From NCBI RefSeq assembly GCF_000758625.1, contig NZ_CP009283.1:7086501-7150500 (forward strand): DNA of 64,000 nucleotides. The letters run 5' to 3'. Within the stretch, counting starts at the first letter, position 1; every line of letters starts with the position of its first letter. Below the pieces are notes generated by a model, which saw only the letters and a list, made by a program, of their open reading frames with translations, did no database searches and was not told where the DNA came from. Positions 16,723 through 24,783 of this stretch are shown here, piece after piece. Source of the DNA: Paenibacillus sp. FSL R7-0273 (GTDB taxonomy: Bacteria > Bacillota > Bacilli > Paenibacillales > Paenibacillaceae). Both the position numbers and the translations under genes were made by a program.

Positions 16723-17007
16723 CTAATTCTCAAATTGTCCAAGCTGCTGCTTCAGTCCGGCCAGTCTTTCCTGTTCATCGGCCAGCCGATCTTCAGCGAG
16801 CTCTACGCCATGTCCGTCAACCGAGCCTTCCGGCGCATGCCGGACAGCCTCCTCAGCGTGCTCCAGACTGTTCTCCGCCTGGGCCAGCATCTGCTCATTC
16901 GGATGGCTCATCGCCTGGGACACTGCGTTATGCAGTCTGGTTACTGAATCCTGCGCCTGATCCACGGTGCTGTTGGTCCGCAGGCTGGACTCGTAATGTG
17001 GTTTCAT
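16723..17007 (-). CDS. Small helical hypothetical protein
   Basis: 94 residues from the ATG at 17007, chosen because GGGGGAG lies 8 nt upstream; an in-frame GTG further up overlaps that site. The protein is hydrophilic and helical, rich in Ala, Glu, Gln and His (NSLEHAEEAVRHAPEG, LADEQERLAGLKQQLGQFE), with no cysteine, signal peptide or membrane segment. It has its own terminator. I do not recognise the family. Confidence 0.7.
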   Translation of the reverse strand: MKPHYESSLRTNSTVDQAQDSVTRLHNAVSQAMSHPNEQMLAQAENSLEHAEEAVRHAPEGSVDGHGVELAEDRLADEQERLAGLKQQLGQFEN

Positions 17008-17095
17008 CCTGGGTACTCCCCCTTTTCTCACACTGTCGTTCCTCTTTAGGATGGATAGGGGGAGGCGTTCTTATGCACCTGCTGTGCCGTGCAGC

Positions 17096-18508
17096 TTAGA
17101 TCAGAAAGATGGCGGTGATCGTCATCGCCGCCAGACCCAGCAGGACCGGCTTCAGATTGCGCCGGGCCAGCTCGAACGGGCTGACGCCGCAGATGGCGGC
17201 AGCAGGGATGAGCGCCCACGGGATCAGGGTGCCGCCGCCGACCCAGATGGCGGCTACCTGCCCAAGGGCGGTCAGCGTGGCGGCGCCGGAATGGATCGCC
17301 GCCGCGAACATCTGGGCGATCGAGCCGGCCAGCGAGATGCCGGAGAAGCCGGAGCCGTCGAGACCGGTGATCGCGCCGATCACCGTCAGCGTTACGGCTC
17401 CTACTGCGCCGTTAAGCGGCACATGCTCCGCCAGGGCGACGCCGAGGTCGTTGACGATGCCGTGCGAGCCGTCCGGCAGCGCATTGCCGTACAGCGCGGT
17501 GAACGCTGAGTCGCCAAGATAGAAGAAGGCGGCGATCGGGATCACCGGGCCGAAGACCTTGAAGCCGAAGACGAAGCCTTCAATAAGATAAGAGGTCGTC
17601 TTCTCCAGTCCCTGATTGCGGTGCGCCAGCAGCGTGGTCACAATCAGAATGAGTACAGCCGTGCCGCCGACAAGCGCTGTCGCATCCCCTCCCTGCAGGT
17701 TCAGGACGAACATGCAGATGACATCGAGCAGGAACAGCAGCGGGATGGCGACAGCCAGCCCTTTGCGCAGCCCTGCGCTCATATAGACCGGAGCCGCTTC
17801 AGCCGGTCCGGAGGAAGCGAGGTCTGCGGGCCCTTTTCCCGTTACGAGCCCGTCTCTCCAGGTTCCGTTCTTCTGGTCCCTGCGCATCATCCAGAAGGCG
17901 GTGACCGTAGTCACCAGCCCCATCACAATGACCAGCGGCACGCTCGCCTGCATCACGCTGGATACCGGAAGGCCGGCCGCATCAGCGGTCAGCTTCGGCG
18001 CGCCCTGAATTATATAGTCCCCGGACAAGGCAATGCCATGCCCGAACAGGTTCATCGCCATCGCTGCCCCGAGTGCCGGCAGACCGACGCGGACCGCCAC
18101 CGGCAGCAGCACAGCACCGACCAGCGCAACAGCAGGCGAAGGCCAGAAGAAAAAGGAGGTCACCATCATGATCAGCCCGATGCCCCAGTAAGCCATCGCC
18201 GGTGTCCGCAGAAAACGGGTGAGCGGGGCAACCATCGTTTCATTAATGCCCGTAATAATCAGAATCCGGCTCATCGCCACAATGATGGAGATGATCATAA
18301 TGGTGCCCATCAGTTCCTTGGTTGCGTAAATGAACGAATTGAATATTCCCGATACAGAGCCTGTTACTGTCGTTGTAGCCAGCAGCCCTAAGGCGAAAAT
18401 CCCGGCCACACAGATCATTGTCGTATCACGGCGCCGGATCAGCAGCGCCAGAATGAATACGATGAAAACCAGATATACATAGTGGATTGCACTTAAATGG
18501 ATGCCCAT
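17096..18508 (-). CDS. Polytopic membrane transporter (ion transporter superfamily-like)
   Basis: 470 residues with about twelve hydrophobic segments. A two-repeat arrangement, re-entrant-like stretches such as FFFWPSPAVALVGAVLLPVAVRVG and AITGLDGSGFSGISLAG, and TLIPWALIPAAAICGVSPFELARR at the C-terminus resemble DcuC/NhaC/GntP-type carriers of the ion transporter superfamily. Substrate is unknown; organic anions are the usual cargo in this group. It is transcribed alone; the region 18509-18660 upstream holds no other gene. Confidence 0.75.
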   Translation of the reverse strand: MGIHLSAIHYVYLVFIVFILALLIRRRDTTMICVAGIFALGLLATTTVTGSVSGIFNSFIYATKELMGTIMIISIIVAMSRILIITGINETMVAPLTRFLRTPAMAYWGIGLIMMVTSFFFWPSPAVALVGAVLLPVAVRVGLPALGAAMAMNLFGHGIALSGDYIIQGAPKLTADAAGLPVSSVMQASVPLVIVMGLVTTVTAFWMMRRDQKNGTWRDGLVTGKGPADLASSGPAEAAPVYMSAGLRKGLAVAIPLLFLLDVICMFVLNLQGGDATALVGGTAVLILIVTTLLAHRNQGLEKTTSYLIEGFVFGFKVFGPVIPIAAFFYLGDSAFTALYGNALPDGSHGIVNDLGVALAEHVPLNGAVGAVTLTVIGAITGLDGSGFSGISLAGSIAQMFAAAIHSGAATLTALGQVAAIWVGGGTLIPWALIPAAAICGVSPFELARRNLKPVLLGLAAMTITAIFLI

Positions 18509-18660
18509 TGTGAAGCGCGCCCCCTTTCTTCTATAGCAGAATGGTGCTATATGCTATGCAGAAGGATGGGCTTAGGTTCGCAGGCTCCGTGTCGATGCGA
18601 CAAATTTCGAGGGCGTTTTCTTCTGTCCCGGTGTAAATACCGCAGGCCCGGGCGGTGCAG

Positions 18661-18688
18661 AATAAGACCGCCCCGGCGCGGGGCGGCC
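18661..18688 (-). terminator. Terminator of the methyltransferase gene
   Basis: On the minus strand GGCCGCCCCG / CGGGGCGGTC with a 3-nt loop is followed by TTATT, right after the methyltransferase stop. Confidence 0.75.
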
Positions 18689-18697
18689 TGAAAGGCT

Positions 18698-19474
18698 CTA
18701 TCTTTTGACGGCAGTAATCATAAAGCGGTGTTCCATGCTTTCGACATAGCCGTTCCGCTCAAGCTGCTGCTGCAGCAGGACAAGCCGGTCATAGCAACTC
18801 TCTACCGAGAAGCCGGGGAATTCCCATTCAATAATCTTCGCAAAATACACCAGCGCCCCGACATCCCTGAACCGCAGCAGCGGGAAATTCTCGGAGGCCT
18901 CTATGACCGTGAACCCGCAGCTCCGCAGCTCACTGCAGACCGGCTCCAGGCAAAAATCATCGTCCTCAGGCGCTGCACCGTCACCCAGCAGGAACGCGGA
19001 CAAAGCGCGGTTATTCTTTCCTCCGACCTGCTGGGTTATGAATACGCCGCCCGGCTTCAAAATCCGGTGTACCTCCCGGACTGAAAAGGCCTCATGCCGG
19101 TTCATAACCAGCTCAAACGATTCATCCGCAAACGGCAGCTCCTCATCCGAGAATACCTGTCTCAGCTCAATTCCGTGAGGCGGAAGCAGCTTCCTGCACA
19201 GCTCCACATTAGGCGGATAGGCCTCAGTAGCATAAGTACGTCCCCCGGGCGGGGACAGGGAGAGCAGAAATTCTCCCCCGCCTGTGCCCATGTCCAGCAG
19301 GTTGCCTGTAGTGCCTCTTATATAGTCTCGGACTGCTGCTTCATAATCCCAAGGCAGCTCCTCCTCCTCCATCCTTCCGGACAGCGCAGAGAAATCCCAC
19401 CCCTGGAAGGAGCTCCGTTCCTCCTGCAGCCAGCCCTGCTTCCAATTGCTCATATCCCGTTTGTCTGTTCCCAT
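18698..19474 (-). CDS. Class I SAM-dependent methyltransferase
   Basis: 258 residues. Motif I is LLDMGTGGGEFLLSL, motif II region ATEAYPPNVELCR, and the post-motif HRILKPGGVFITQQVGG is typical of the UbiE/type-11 group. The start ATG at 19474 follows GAGGGG by 7 nt; a second Met seven codons later is possible. The substrate cannot be told. It stands alone with its own terminator and an inverted-repeat element upstream. Confidence 0.87.
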   Translation of the reverse strand: MGTDKRDMSNWKQGWLQEERSSFQGWDFSALSGRMEEEELPWDYEAAVRDYIRGTTGNLLDMGTGGGEFLLSLSPPGGRTYATEAYPPNVELCRKLLPPHGIELRQVFSDEELPFADESFELVMNRHEAFSVREVHRILKPGGVFITQQVGGKNNRALSAFLLGDGAAPEDDDFCLEPVCSELRSCGFTVIEASENFPLLRFRDVGALVYFAKIIEWEFPGFSVESCYDRLVLLQQQLERNGYVESMEHRFMITAVKR

Positions 19475-19522
19475 AATAATGCCCCTCTCGCAAGTGTGTA
19501 TATTGTACGCTCTGCGGATTAG

Positions 19523-19603
19523 GTGCAGCGGGACCAGCCTGATAACATAGCTTATTCCTCTATAGCCCGGCGCTGTCCTGTTATCAGATCAGTCTGGCTG
19601 CAC
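19523..19603. other. Imperfect inverted repeat upstream of the methyltransferase gene
   Basis: Two 25-bp arms (19523-19547 and 19579-19603) share GTGCAG and CTGATAACA blocks and pair over about 20 positions around a 31-bp loop. On the minus strand it would form a long hairpin about 50 bp upstream of the methyltransferase start. A smaller hairpin CCTTCAT/ATGAAGG follows at about 19668-19687 and a GGGGGAGCC/GGCTTCCCCC stem at 19695-19720. The last may end the reductase transcript, though its T run is weak. Confidence 0.5.
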
Positions 19604-19732
19604 CGGGCAGTTACCTCGTTTAATCACCATCATTACAGCCTCACCTTCATGAGCAAGCTGATGTTGCACCTTCATAGTAGCATGAAGGCGCAGCAAGGGG
19701 GAAGCCTCCCGGCTCCCCCCAGCTATACAAGC

Positions 19733-21721
19733 TTATTGTCCCAGCGCAGCCGCAGCGGCATCCTCGCCGCCCAGACGTCCGGAGGTGAACGAGTAGCCCA
19801 GCCCGACACCGTTGCCGACGTAGGTATCATTGTACATTACGCCTTCGGATTCAAGACCTACTGCATACAGGCCCTTGACCGGCACCCGCTTGTCGTTCAG
19901 TACCTGGAACTTCGTGTTGACGATTAAGCCGCCTACAGAGCCGAGATTGTTGATCTCCGCAATTACTGCATAGTAAGGTCCGCTTTCGCCCATCGGCAGC
20001 AGATATTCCTTGGCTTTGCCAAATTCACTGTCCACACCGCTTTTCGCTGCCGCTTCATATTTCGTAAAAGCGTCCTTGAACACAGCCGCATCCATGCCGG
20101 CGTTAGCAGCCAGCTCTTCAATAGTGCTGCCTTTATATCCGTCCCCGTTTGCAGCCATGGAATCGAATACCTTCTCCGCATTCTGCCACGGATTCTCCAG
20201 GGTGAACTTGTCCGCGAAGGCTGCATAGAACTCCGGCGGCATTCCCGGCAGACCCGGTGCTTTTACCCCGTTCATCCCCTTGGCCGCAAGTGCATCCAGC
20301 TGTGATTTGGAGACGATAACCAGATGATAGGCTCCATTAAAAGCGCTCGTATTCGCCGCAGCCACAGCAGTAAGCGTCGCCGCTTCATCCCTGAATCTTG
20401 CCCCGGACGGGCCGACATTCATAAAGGTAGGCAGATAGGTCGTCATCAGCGGATAGCTGGCCTGGAACGGCTCATATTCCGCCTTCAGCTTCTCTGTTGC
20501 TCTGGCCAAGGTCTGGTGCAGCATTTGCCCGCCGAAATTATCAGGCACCTTGGCTCCGGCTTCCCAGGCCATCTGCAGGCCTTCGCCGATATTCTGGCCA
20601 AGCCCGCCGTTTACGCCTTCAAAGCCGAAGGCTTCCTTGACCATTTCCGCGTTGGCGGCATAACCGCCGGTTGCCATAACAATGCTTTTACCCGTAATTT
20701 CCAGGGTCGTGCCGTCAGCCTTCTCAGCTACTACTCCGGTTACCTCACCGCCTGCACCTGTAATCAGCTTCTTGGCTGTGGTCTCCGTAAGGATCTGGCC
20801 GCCGCCCTTTTCTACCGATTCAGCCAGCATAGCCCGCAGCAGCTCCTGGCGTGTCTCATAAGCCGGAAGCATATGCAGCTGTTCACCGCCGAAGTTAATA
20901 AAGGTTGTAGTATAGCCTTTTCCGGTCAGCCAGTCGTAGGTTTCCCCTGACTTAGTTACATATTGGCGGATCGCCGCCGCATCCACCCGCCAGTGATTAT
21001 TGACAATCCAGTCGGAGATCTCCTTCTCCACGTTCACCTTAAGCCCGCTGCTGACTGCAGCTGAGGAATTGTAGAATTTCCCTGCCCATGACAGGTTACT
21101 CGCTCCGCCGATGGTCGCTGTTTTCTCGATAAGAATGACCTTGGCGCCTTTATCCGCAGCCGATACTGCCGCTGATACACCGGATGCGCCTGCGCCTACC
21201 ACTACTACGTCTGCCGACAGCTGCTCTGTTTTGCCTGCACCTGCTTTGGCGACTTCTCTGGATTTGAAGGCTGCAACGTCACCGCCCGCCTGGTTAAGGG
21301 CATCTTCTACAGCTGCCAGAATGGCATTGCTGGACTCGGAAGCGCCGCTGACCGCATCCACCTTCAGCGTCTGGCCGGTAATAATCTGATCTTTGATTTT
21401 ATCAATGGCCTCAACGCCAATCCCGGCCGTTTCAGTCTGGCTGAGAACCTTAATGTCCGTAATGGTCTGTTTGTCGTCCAGTGTGACTTCGACCCGGATT
21501 GTGCCGTCTTTGCCGTCGGCCTCCGCCTTGTAGGTACCCGCCTTAAAAGAAGCCGGAATTCCGCTGTTGTCTGCTGCCTGCTGCGTGGCCTCCGGCGATG
21601 CCGCCGGCTGCTCTGTTGCCTCCGGCTCTGCGGAATTTCCGCTGCACCCGCCGATGACGGCCAGGAGCATAATCAGACTAAGTGATACCATAAACCTTCT
21701 GGTTAATCCTCTCTTACGCAC
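19733..21721 (-). CDS. Lipoprotein flavin-dependent reductase (FMN-binding plus FAD fumarate-reductase-like domains)
   Basis: 662 residues from a GTG start preceded by GGGGG. A lipoprotein signal ends at AVIGGC. An FMN-binding domain (about 60-140) carries the flavinylation-type motif DAVSGAS, where FMN would be linked to the Ser by an ApbE-type enzyme encoded elsewhere. A long FAD_binding_2 domain follows (about 170-650), with VVVGAGASGVSAA near its start. This is the layout of extracytoplasmic fumarate/urocanate-type reductases that take electrons from the quinone pool or from extracellular electron transfer proteins. The actual acceptor is unknown. Control by the adjacent MerR protein is strongly suggested by the promoter. 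Confidence 0.9.
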   Translation of the reverse strand: MRKRGLTRRFMVSLSLIMLLAVIGGCSGNSAEPEATEQPAASPEATQQAADNSGIPASFKAGTYKAEADGKDGTIRVEVTLDDKQTITDIKVLSQTETAGIGVEAIDKIKDQIITGQTLKVDAVSGASESSNAILAAVEDALNQAGGDVAAFKSREVAKAGAGKTEQLSADVVVVGAGASGVSAAVSAADKGAKVILIEKTATIGGASNLSWAGKFYNSSAAVSSGLKVNVEKEISDWIVNNHWRVDAAAIRQYVTKSGETYDWLTGKGYTTTFINFGGEQLHMLPAYETRQELLRAMLAESVEKGGGQILTETTAKKLITGAGGEVTGVVAEKADGTTLEITGKSIVMATGGYAANAEMVKEAFGFEGVNGGLGQNIGEGLQMAWEAGAKVPDNFGGQMLHQTLARATEKLKAEYEPFQASYPLMTTYLPTFMNVGPSGARFRDEAATLTAVAAANTSAFNGAYHLVIVSKSQLDALAAKGMNGVKAPGLPGMPPEFYAAFADKFTLENPWQNAEKVFDSMAANGDGYKGSTIEELAANAGMDAAVFKDAFTKYEAAAKSGVDSEFGKAKEYLLPMGESGPYYAVIAEINNLGSVGGLIVNTKFQVLNDKRVPVKGLYAVGLESEGVMYNDTYVGNGVGLGYSFTSGRLGGEDAAAAALGQ

Positions 21722-21798
21722 TTTCTTGTTCCCCCTGTCGTTAATGGCAGTCCGTTATCTCACTGCTGAGCCGCGGCTGCCTGATGCTGATGCCACTG

Positions 21799-21829
21799 AG
21801 TCTAAACCTTGGTGCAGCACCAAGGTCAA
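21799..21829 (-). promoter_or_regulatory. MerR-type promoter with operator in a 19-bp spacer
   Basis: On the minus strand TTGACC (21824-21829), exactly 19 bp, then TAGACT (21799-21804). The spacer region is filled by a perfect 19-bp palindrome at 21807-21825, CCTTGGTGCAGCACCAAGG. An overlong 19-bp spacer occupied by a dyad is the hallmark of MerR-activated promoters. It drives the reductase lipoprotein gene; the regulator gene lies just upstream. Confidence 0.88.
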
Positions 21830-21851
21830 TGAACTAGTTGTGAATTTTTTC

Positions 21852-22661
21852 TCAAACTATTGGAATGTTGATTTCCAGATACGTCTTGTTTTCGTCCCGC
21901 AGCCGTTCTGTAAATAATATCTTGCCGTATATATCGCCCTTCAAGGTATAGCCCTGCTCATCAGCGTGGTCCAGCATGAACTGGAATGCTTTGGGTTCGA
22001 GATAATCCTCATAGGAGGTCAGGATTACAGATGAGATGCATGTATAGGGCGGAATGTACTGCATGCTGCCGTCAATGTCTACGCCGAGCTTCTGCTGATC
22101 CTCCTCAAGCAGAGCCAGACCCCAGCTGTAATCAAGCTCTCCGCTCCAGCTGATGCTCTCCATATCTCCGGTCCGGAAGGAATAAAAGGTGAATGGCAGC
22201 AGGTCCATCCAGGCCTGGACCGTCTGTTTCAGATCCTCCTTTTGCAGCAGCTGGTTCTTGTCCGTCTGCTGAATCCGGTACATTCCCGGCATCCGCCGGA
22301 TCCGGCAGGTGTAGAGTCCGGCCTCCAGCCCTGTAAGCTCGTTATGGATGGCATTGATTTTGTCCAGCAGCATCGTGCTCCGCCGGATTTCCTCCTCCAG
22401 CTGCAGCCGCGCGGCGTATATGGAATCCACCACCTGCTCCGCAGGCGCCTCATTAATCAGCTCAGCCACATGCTGCAGCGGAATCTGCATGCTCCGGTAC
22501 CAGCGGCTCGACAGCAGATTGCGGGCATCCAGATCATTAAAGTAACGGTAGTTATTGCGGCAGTCCTTCTCAGGCCTGACTATATCGTGCTTTTCGTATA
22601 ACCGCAGCGTATCCGCCGTTATGCCGAGCATGGATGCAAACTCTCCGATCGAATATTTCAT
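21852..22661 (-). CDS. MerR-family regulator with C-terminal effector-binding domain
   Basis: 269 residues: an N-terminal MerR helix-turn-helix (YSIGEFASMLGITADTLRLYEKHDIV, then YRYFNDLDARNLL), a dimerisation helix at about 75-110 and a C-terminal domain of about 150 residues. The C-terminal domain resembles the GyrI-like/BmrR effector-binding fold (ISSVILTSYEDYLEP, YLEINIPIV). Such regulators bind small hydrophobic or flavin-like ligands and twist promoters with 19-bp spacers. The reductase gene directly downstream has just such a promoter, so it is the likely target; the same transcript could also run through. Confidence 0.9.
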   Translation of the reverse strand: MKYSIGEFASMLGITADTLRLYEKHDIVRPEKDCRNNYRYFNDLDARNLLSSRWYRSMQIPLQHVAELINEAPAEQVVDSIYAARLQLEEEIRRSTMLLDKINAIHNELTGLEAGLYTCRIRRMPGMYRIQQTDKNQLLQKEDLKQTVQAWMDLLPFTFYSFRTGDMESISWSGELDYSWGLALLEEDQQKLGVDIDGSMQYIPPYTCISSVILTSYEDYLEPKAFQFMLDHADEQGYTLKGDIYGKILFTERLRDENKTYLEINIPIV

Positions 22662-22777
22662 ATCAAGCCCCCCAGCTTTGGCGAAATTCTTCTATATTCA
22701 TATCATTAATGATAAGTGGTCGGCCTGGAAGGTTTTATGGTATTTGTCACAATGCTGCAGCACAGCCTGCTGAACGC

Positions 22778-22808
22778 AAAGAAGCAGCCCTGCCCGGGCC
22801 GCTTCTTA
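22778..22808 (-). terminator. Terminator-like hairpin after the YdeI remnant
   Basis: The stem AAGAAGC / GCTTCTT encloses a GC-rich loop that pairs further. On the minus strand the last arm ends in TTCTTT. It lies about 30 bp after the stop codon of the remnant and was probably its terminator. Confidence 0.5.
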
Positions 22809-22836
22809 TTAATGATATATTGGTATGGTGATTCCT

Positions 22837-23025
22837 TTACTGGGCGCGTCCTTCACTTAGCATCTGGACAGCCTTAGTGATGCGCCGCTGCCGGGTTTCC
22901 GCAGTCTTGGCATCCTCAATGGACAGTACAAACCGCCGCTTGCCGCTGTAAGATAATCCGTCAAAAAAGCTGCGGGCCGCAGGCTCGAGGTCAAGCGCTT
23001 CAGCCAAATCGGGCGGTACATCCGC
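22837..23025 (-). pseudogene. 3' remnant of a YdeI/OmpD-associated family gene
   Basis: The minus-strand frame from 23025 to the TAA at 22837-22839 encodes 62 residues starting DVPPDLAEALDLEPAA and containing SGKRRFVLSIEDAKTAETRQRRI then KAVQML, the C-terminal domain of the YdeI/OmpD-associated family (sometimes annotated bacteriocin-protection proteins). It is directly preceded by an in-frame TAA, and there is no start codon or ribosome binding site. The N-terminal domain is absent: the 125 bp upstream to the UvrC-like gene have no homologous coding. It is therefore a truncated remnant, probably the scar of a deletion when the neighbouring region was rearranged. Confidence 0.8.
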
Positions 23026-23149
23026 TTACAATTGCGAAGATTACTCCCATTGTAGAGTTGCGGCATGTACTTTTCCAGTCGCCTGATACTACAGCTCTCG
23101 TATATACTTAAAGCTACCAATCTATGCTATAAGCAGAGGTGACTCCTCT

Positions 23150-24268
23150 ATGAATCTCACTGAAAAAGTACACAGCCTCCCCTTATCGCCCGGCGTCTAC
23201 CTGATGAAGGACAGCCTCGGCAATATTATCTATGTAGGCAAGGCCAAACGGCTGCGCAAACGGGTGCAGTCCTATTTCTATAATAACAAAGGCCACTCCC
23301 CCAAGGTTGTTCAGCTTGTCCGCCAGATCAGGGACCTGGAGTACAGGCTGACCGATACAGAATTTGAGGCGTTTATGCTGGAATGCCAGCTCATTAAAGA
23401 AATGAAGCCAATGTACAACCGCAAAATGAAAAATCCGCTCGCCTACAGCTATATTTCCGTCCGTGAAGACAAGGGTCGCCGCCAGTTTGAAGTTAGCTAC
23501 GACCCCGGACCTCCAGGCGCCAGCCTGCATTTCGGCCCTTACACAAGCAGAAGCACAGTAGAGCGTGCTCTGCAGGGTATTAAGGAGAGCCAGCGGATTC
23601 TCTGCAGCAGCCCGAATGCCCGGGGCTCGCTCTGCCTCAACCATTCGCTTGGGCTCTGCCTCGGCATGTGCGGCGGCGGTGCAGCGCTTGAAGCCTATGA
23701 TGTCATTATGGACCGGATTATTGCCCTTTTAGACGGCAGGGACACCGGGATTCTCAGCGATCTGGAGCAGCGCATGGCAGAGGCGGCGGAGCGGTTCGAC
23801 TTTGAGGCAGCAGTCAAATACCGCGATTATGCCGGAGCTGTCCAGGCGCTGCTGCAAAAGGAGAAGGTCTCACGGTTCACCGGCGAGAACAACAGCATTG
23901 CCGTGCTGGAGCCGATGGCCGGGGACCGCATCAAGCTGATTCTGATCAAGGGCGCACAGATTATATACCGTGCCACGCTGCATTCACAGCAAATGGACCG
24001 TGCGCAGCTGCAGGCCGCAGTGTATGCGGCTATTCTGGAGCAGTTCGCTGCTGCAGCGGCTGCAGGTTCAGCAGGCGACGGTGCAGGTACTATTAACCGC
24101 CACACGATTGACGAGGCGCAAATTATCTACAGCTACCTCAAAAGCAGCTCCGGCAGCTATCTGATTATCCCGCCGGAGTGGCTGGGGTCTCCGCCGGAGC
24201 CCTTACTGGAGGGCGCCGTGGACAAGCTTGTGGCCGGCTGCCTTGAGCAGCAGGAGGACGCCGAGTAG
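23150..24268 (+). CDS. UvrC-like protein lacking the RNase H-like and HhH domains
   Basis: 372 residues against about 600 for UvrC. A GIY-YIG nuclease domain (SPGVYLMKDSLGNIIYVGKA, RVQSYF; about 10-95) is followed by the Cys cluster region CLNHSLGLCLGMCGG (about 165-180) and a UVR motif (about 205-235, MAEAAERFDFEAAVKYRD). About 130 residues of the next domain follow. The C-terminal RNase H-like endonuclease and helix-hairpin-helix domains of UvrC are missing. Such shortened paralogues, like Cho, can make only the 3' incision. AGAGG and CCTCT flank the gap before the ATG, so the ribosome binding site could pair with the bases next to the start. Confidence 0.87.
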   Translation: MNLTEKVHSLPLSPGVYLMKDSLGNIIYVGKAKRLRKRVQSYFYNNKGHSPKVVQLVRQIRDLEYRLTDTEFEAFMLECQLIKEMKPMYNRKMKNPLAYSYISVREDKGRRQFEVSYDPGPPGASLHFGPYTSRSTVERALQGIKESQRILCSSPNARGSLCLNHSLGLCLGMCGGGAALEAYDVIMDRIIALLDGRDTGILSDLEQRMAEAAERFDFEAAVKYRDYAGAVQALLQKEKVSRFTGENNSIAVLEPMAGDRIKLILIKGAQIIYRATLHSQQMDRAQLQAAVYAAILEQFAAAAAAGSAGDGAGTINRHTIDEAQIIYSYLKSSSGSYLIIPPEWLGSPPEPLLEGAVDKLVAGCLEQQEDAE

Positions 24269-24303
24269 CCGGCTGCCTTGAGCGGCGGGAGGACGCGGAG
24301 TAG
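24234..24303 (+). repeat. 35-bp tandem duplication spanning the stop codon of the UvrC-like gene
   Basis: Copy one is 24234-24268 and ends in the stop TAG. Copy two is 24269-24303 and ends in a second TAG at the same place. They differ at only a few positions (CAGCAGG against CGGCGGG, GCC against GCG). Confidence 0.9.
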
Positions 24304-24368
24304 CTGGCTTTTTTCCCTGCCACAGCTGTTAGGGGATAGGCGGTAGATACAGTGCTGACCAGCTGTGT

Positions 24369-24557
24369 ATTAGGTGGATTTTCGCCACTTAATTTCTTGT
24401 AAAGCCCCACAGCCAGAGGATTAGTTGGAAAATCGCCACCTAAATACTCCTTTTTGCCGCGCATGCAGGATATAGGCTGAATTAGGTGGCTAAAATCAAC
24501 CTAATGCTTAAAAAACCATAAAAAAGCATGATTTAGGTGACGTTTTTATAACTAAAT
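24369..24557. repeat. Cluster of four imperfect ~25-bp palindromes (TTAGGTGG type)
   Basis: Four elements at 24369-24393, 24420-24445, 24481-24505 and 24531-24557. Each has ATTAGGTGG-like arms around a 7-8 bp A/T-rich centre (for example ATTAGGTGG...CCACTTAAT). They are spaced 50-61 bp apart in an intergenic region of 515 bp that has no gene. Between the third and fourth is another short dyad ATGCTT/AAGCAT. Role unknown. Confidence 0.75.
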
Positions 24558-24654
24558 GTGCTGGAAGTCCGGATGAGCTAATTTGTGTAATTTCTTCCTC
24601 TAACCTCCGGTCAGCCTACGTCTGCAACTCCACTTTCCCCAAACTAAATACTAC

Positions 24655-24694
24655 AAAAAGGCTGCCCCGGTTCATTCACCGGAAGGCAGCCTTT
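24655..24694 (-). terminator. Terminator of the NmrA-type reductase gene
   Basis: AAAGGCTGCC / GGCAGCCTTT with an inner CCGG/CCGG stem; T run on the minus strand. It can also act on the plus strand, for the UvrC-like gene. Confidence 0.85.
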
Positions 24695-24783
24695 GGTCTA
24701 TATAGCTTTATATCTCAAAACTCATTTACAGCACACTCGCTACACTTAGCCGGCGCGTGCTGCCGCAGGCAGCTTCCGGCTCT

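Noticed and set aside
22857..23120. Minus-strand frame of 87 residues
   Set aside because: It overlaps the YdeI remnant in a different phase and has an Arg/Leu/Ser-rich, family-less sequence.
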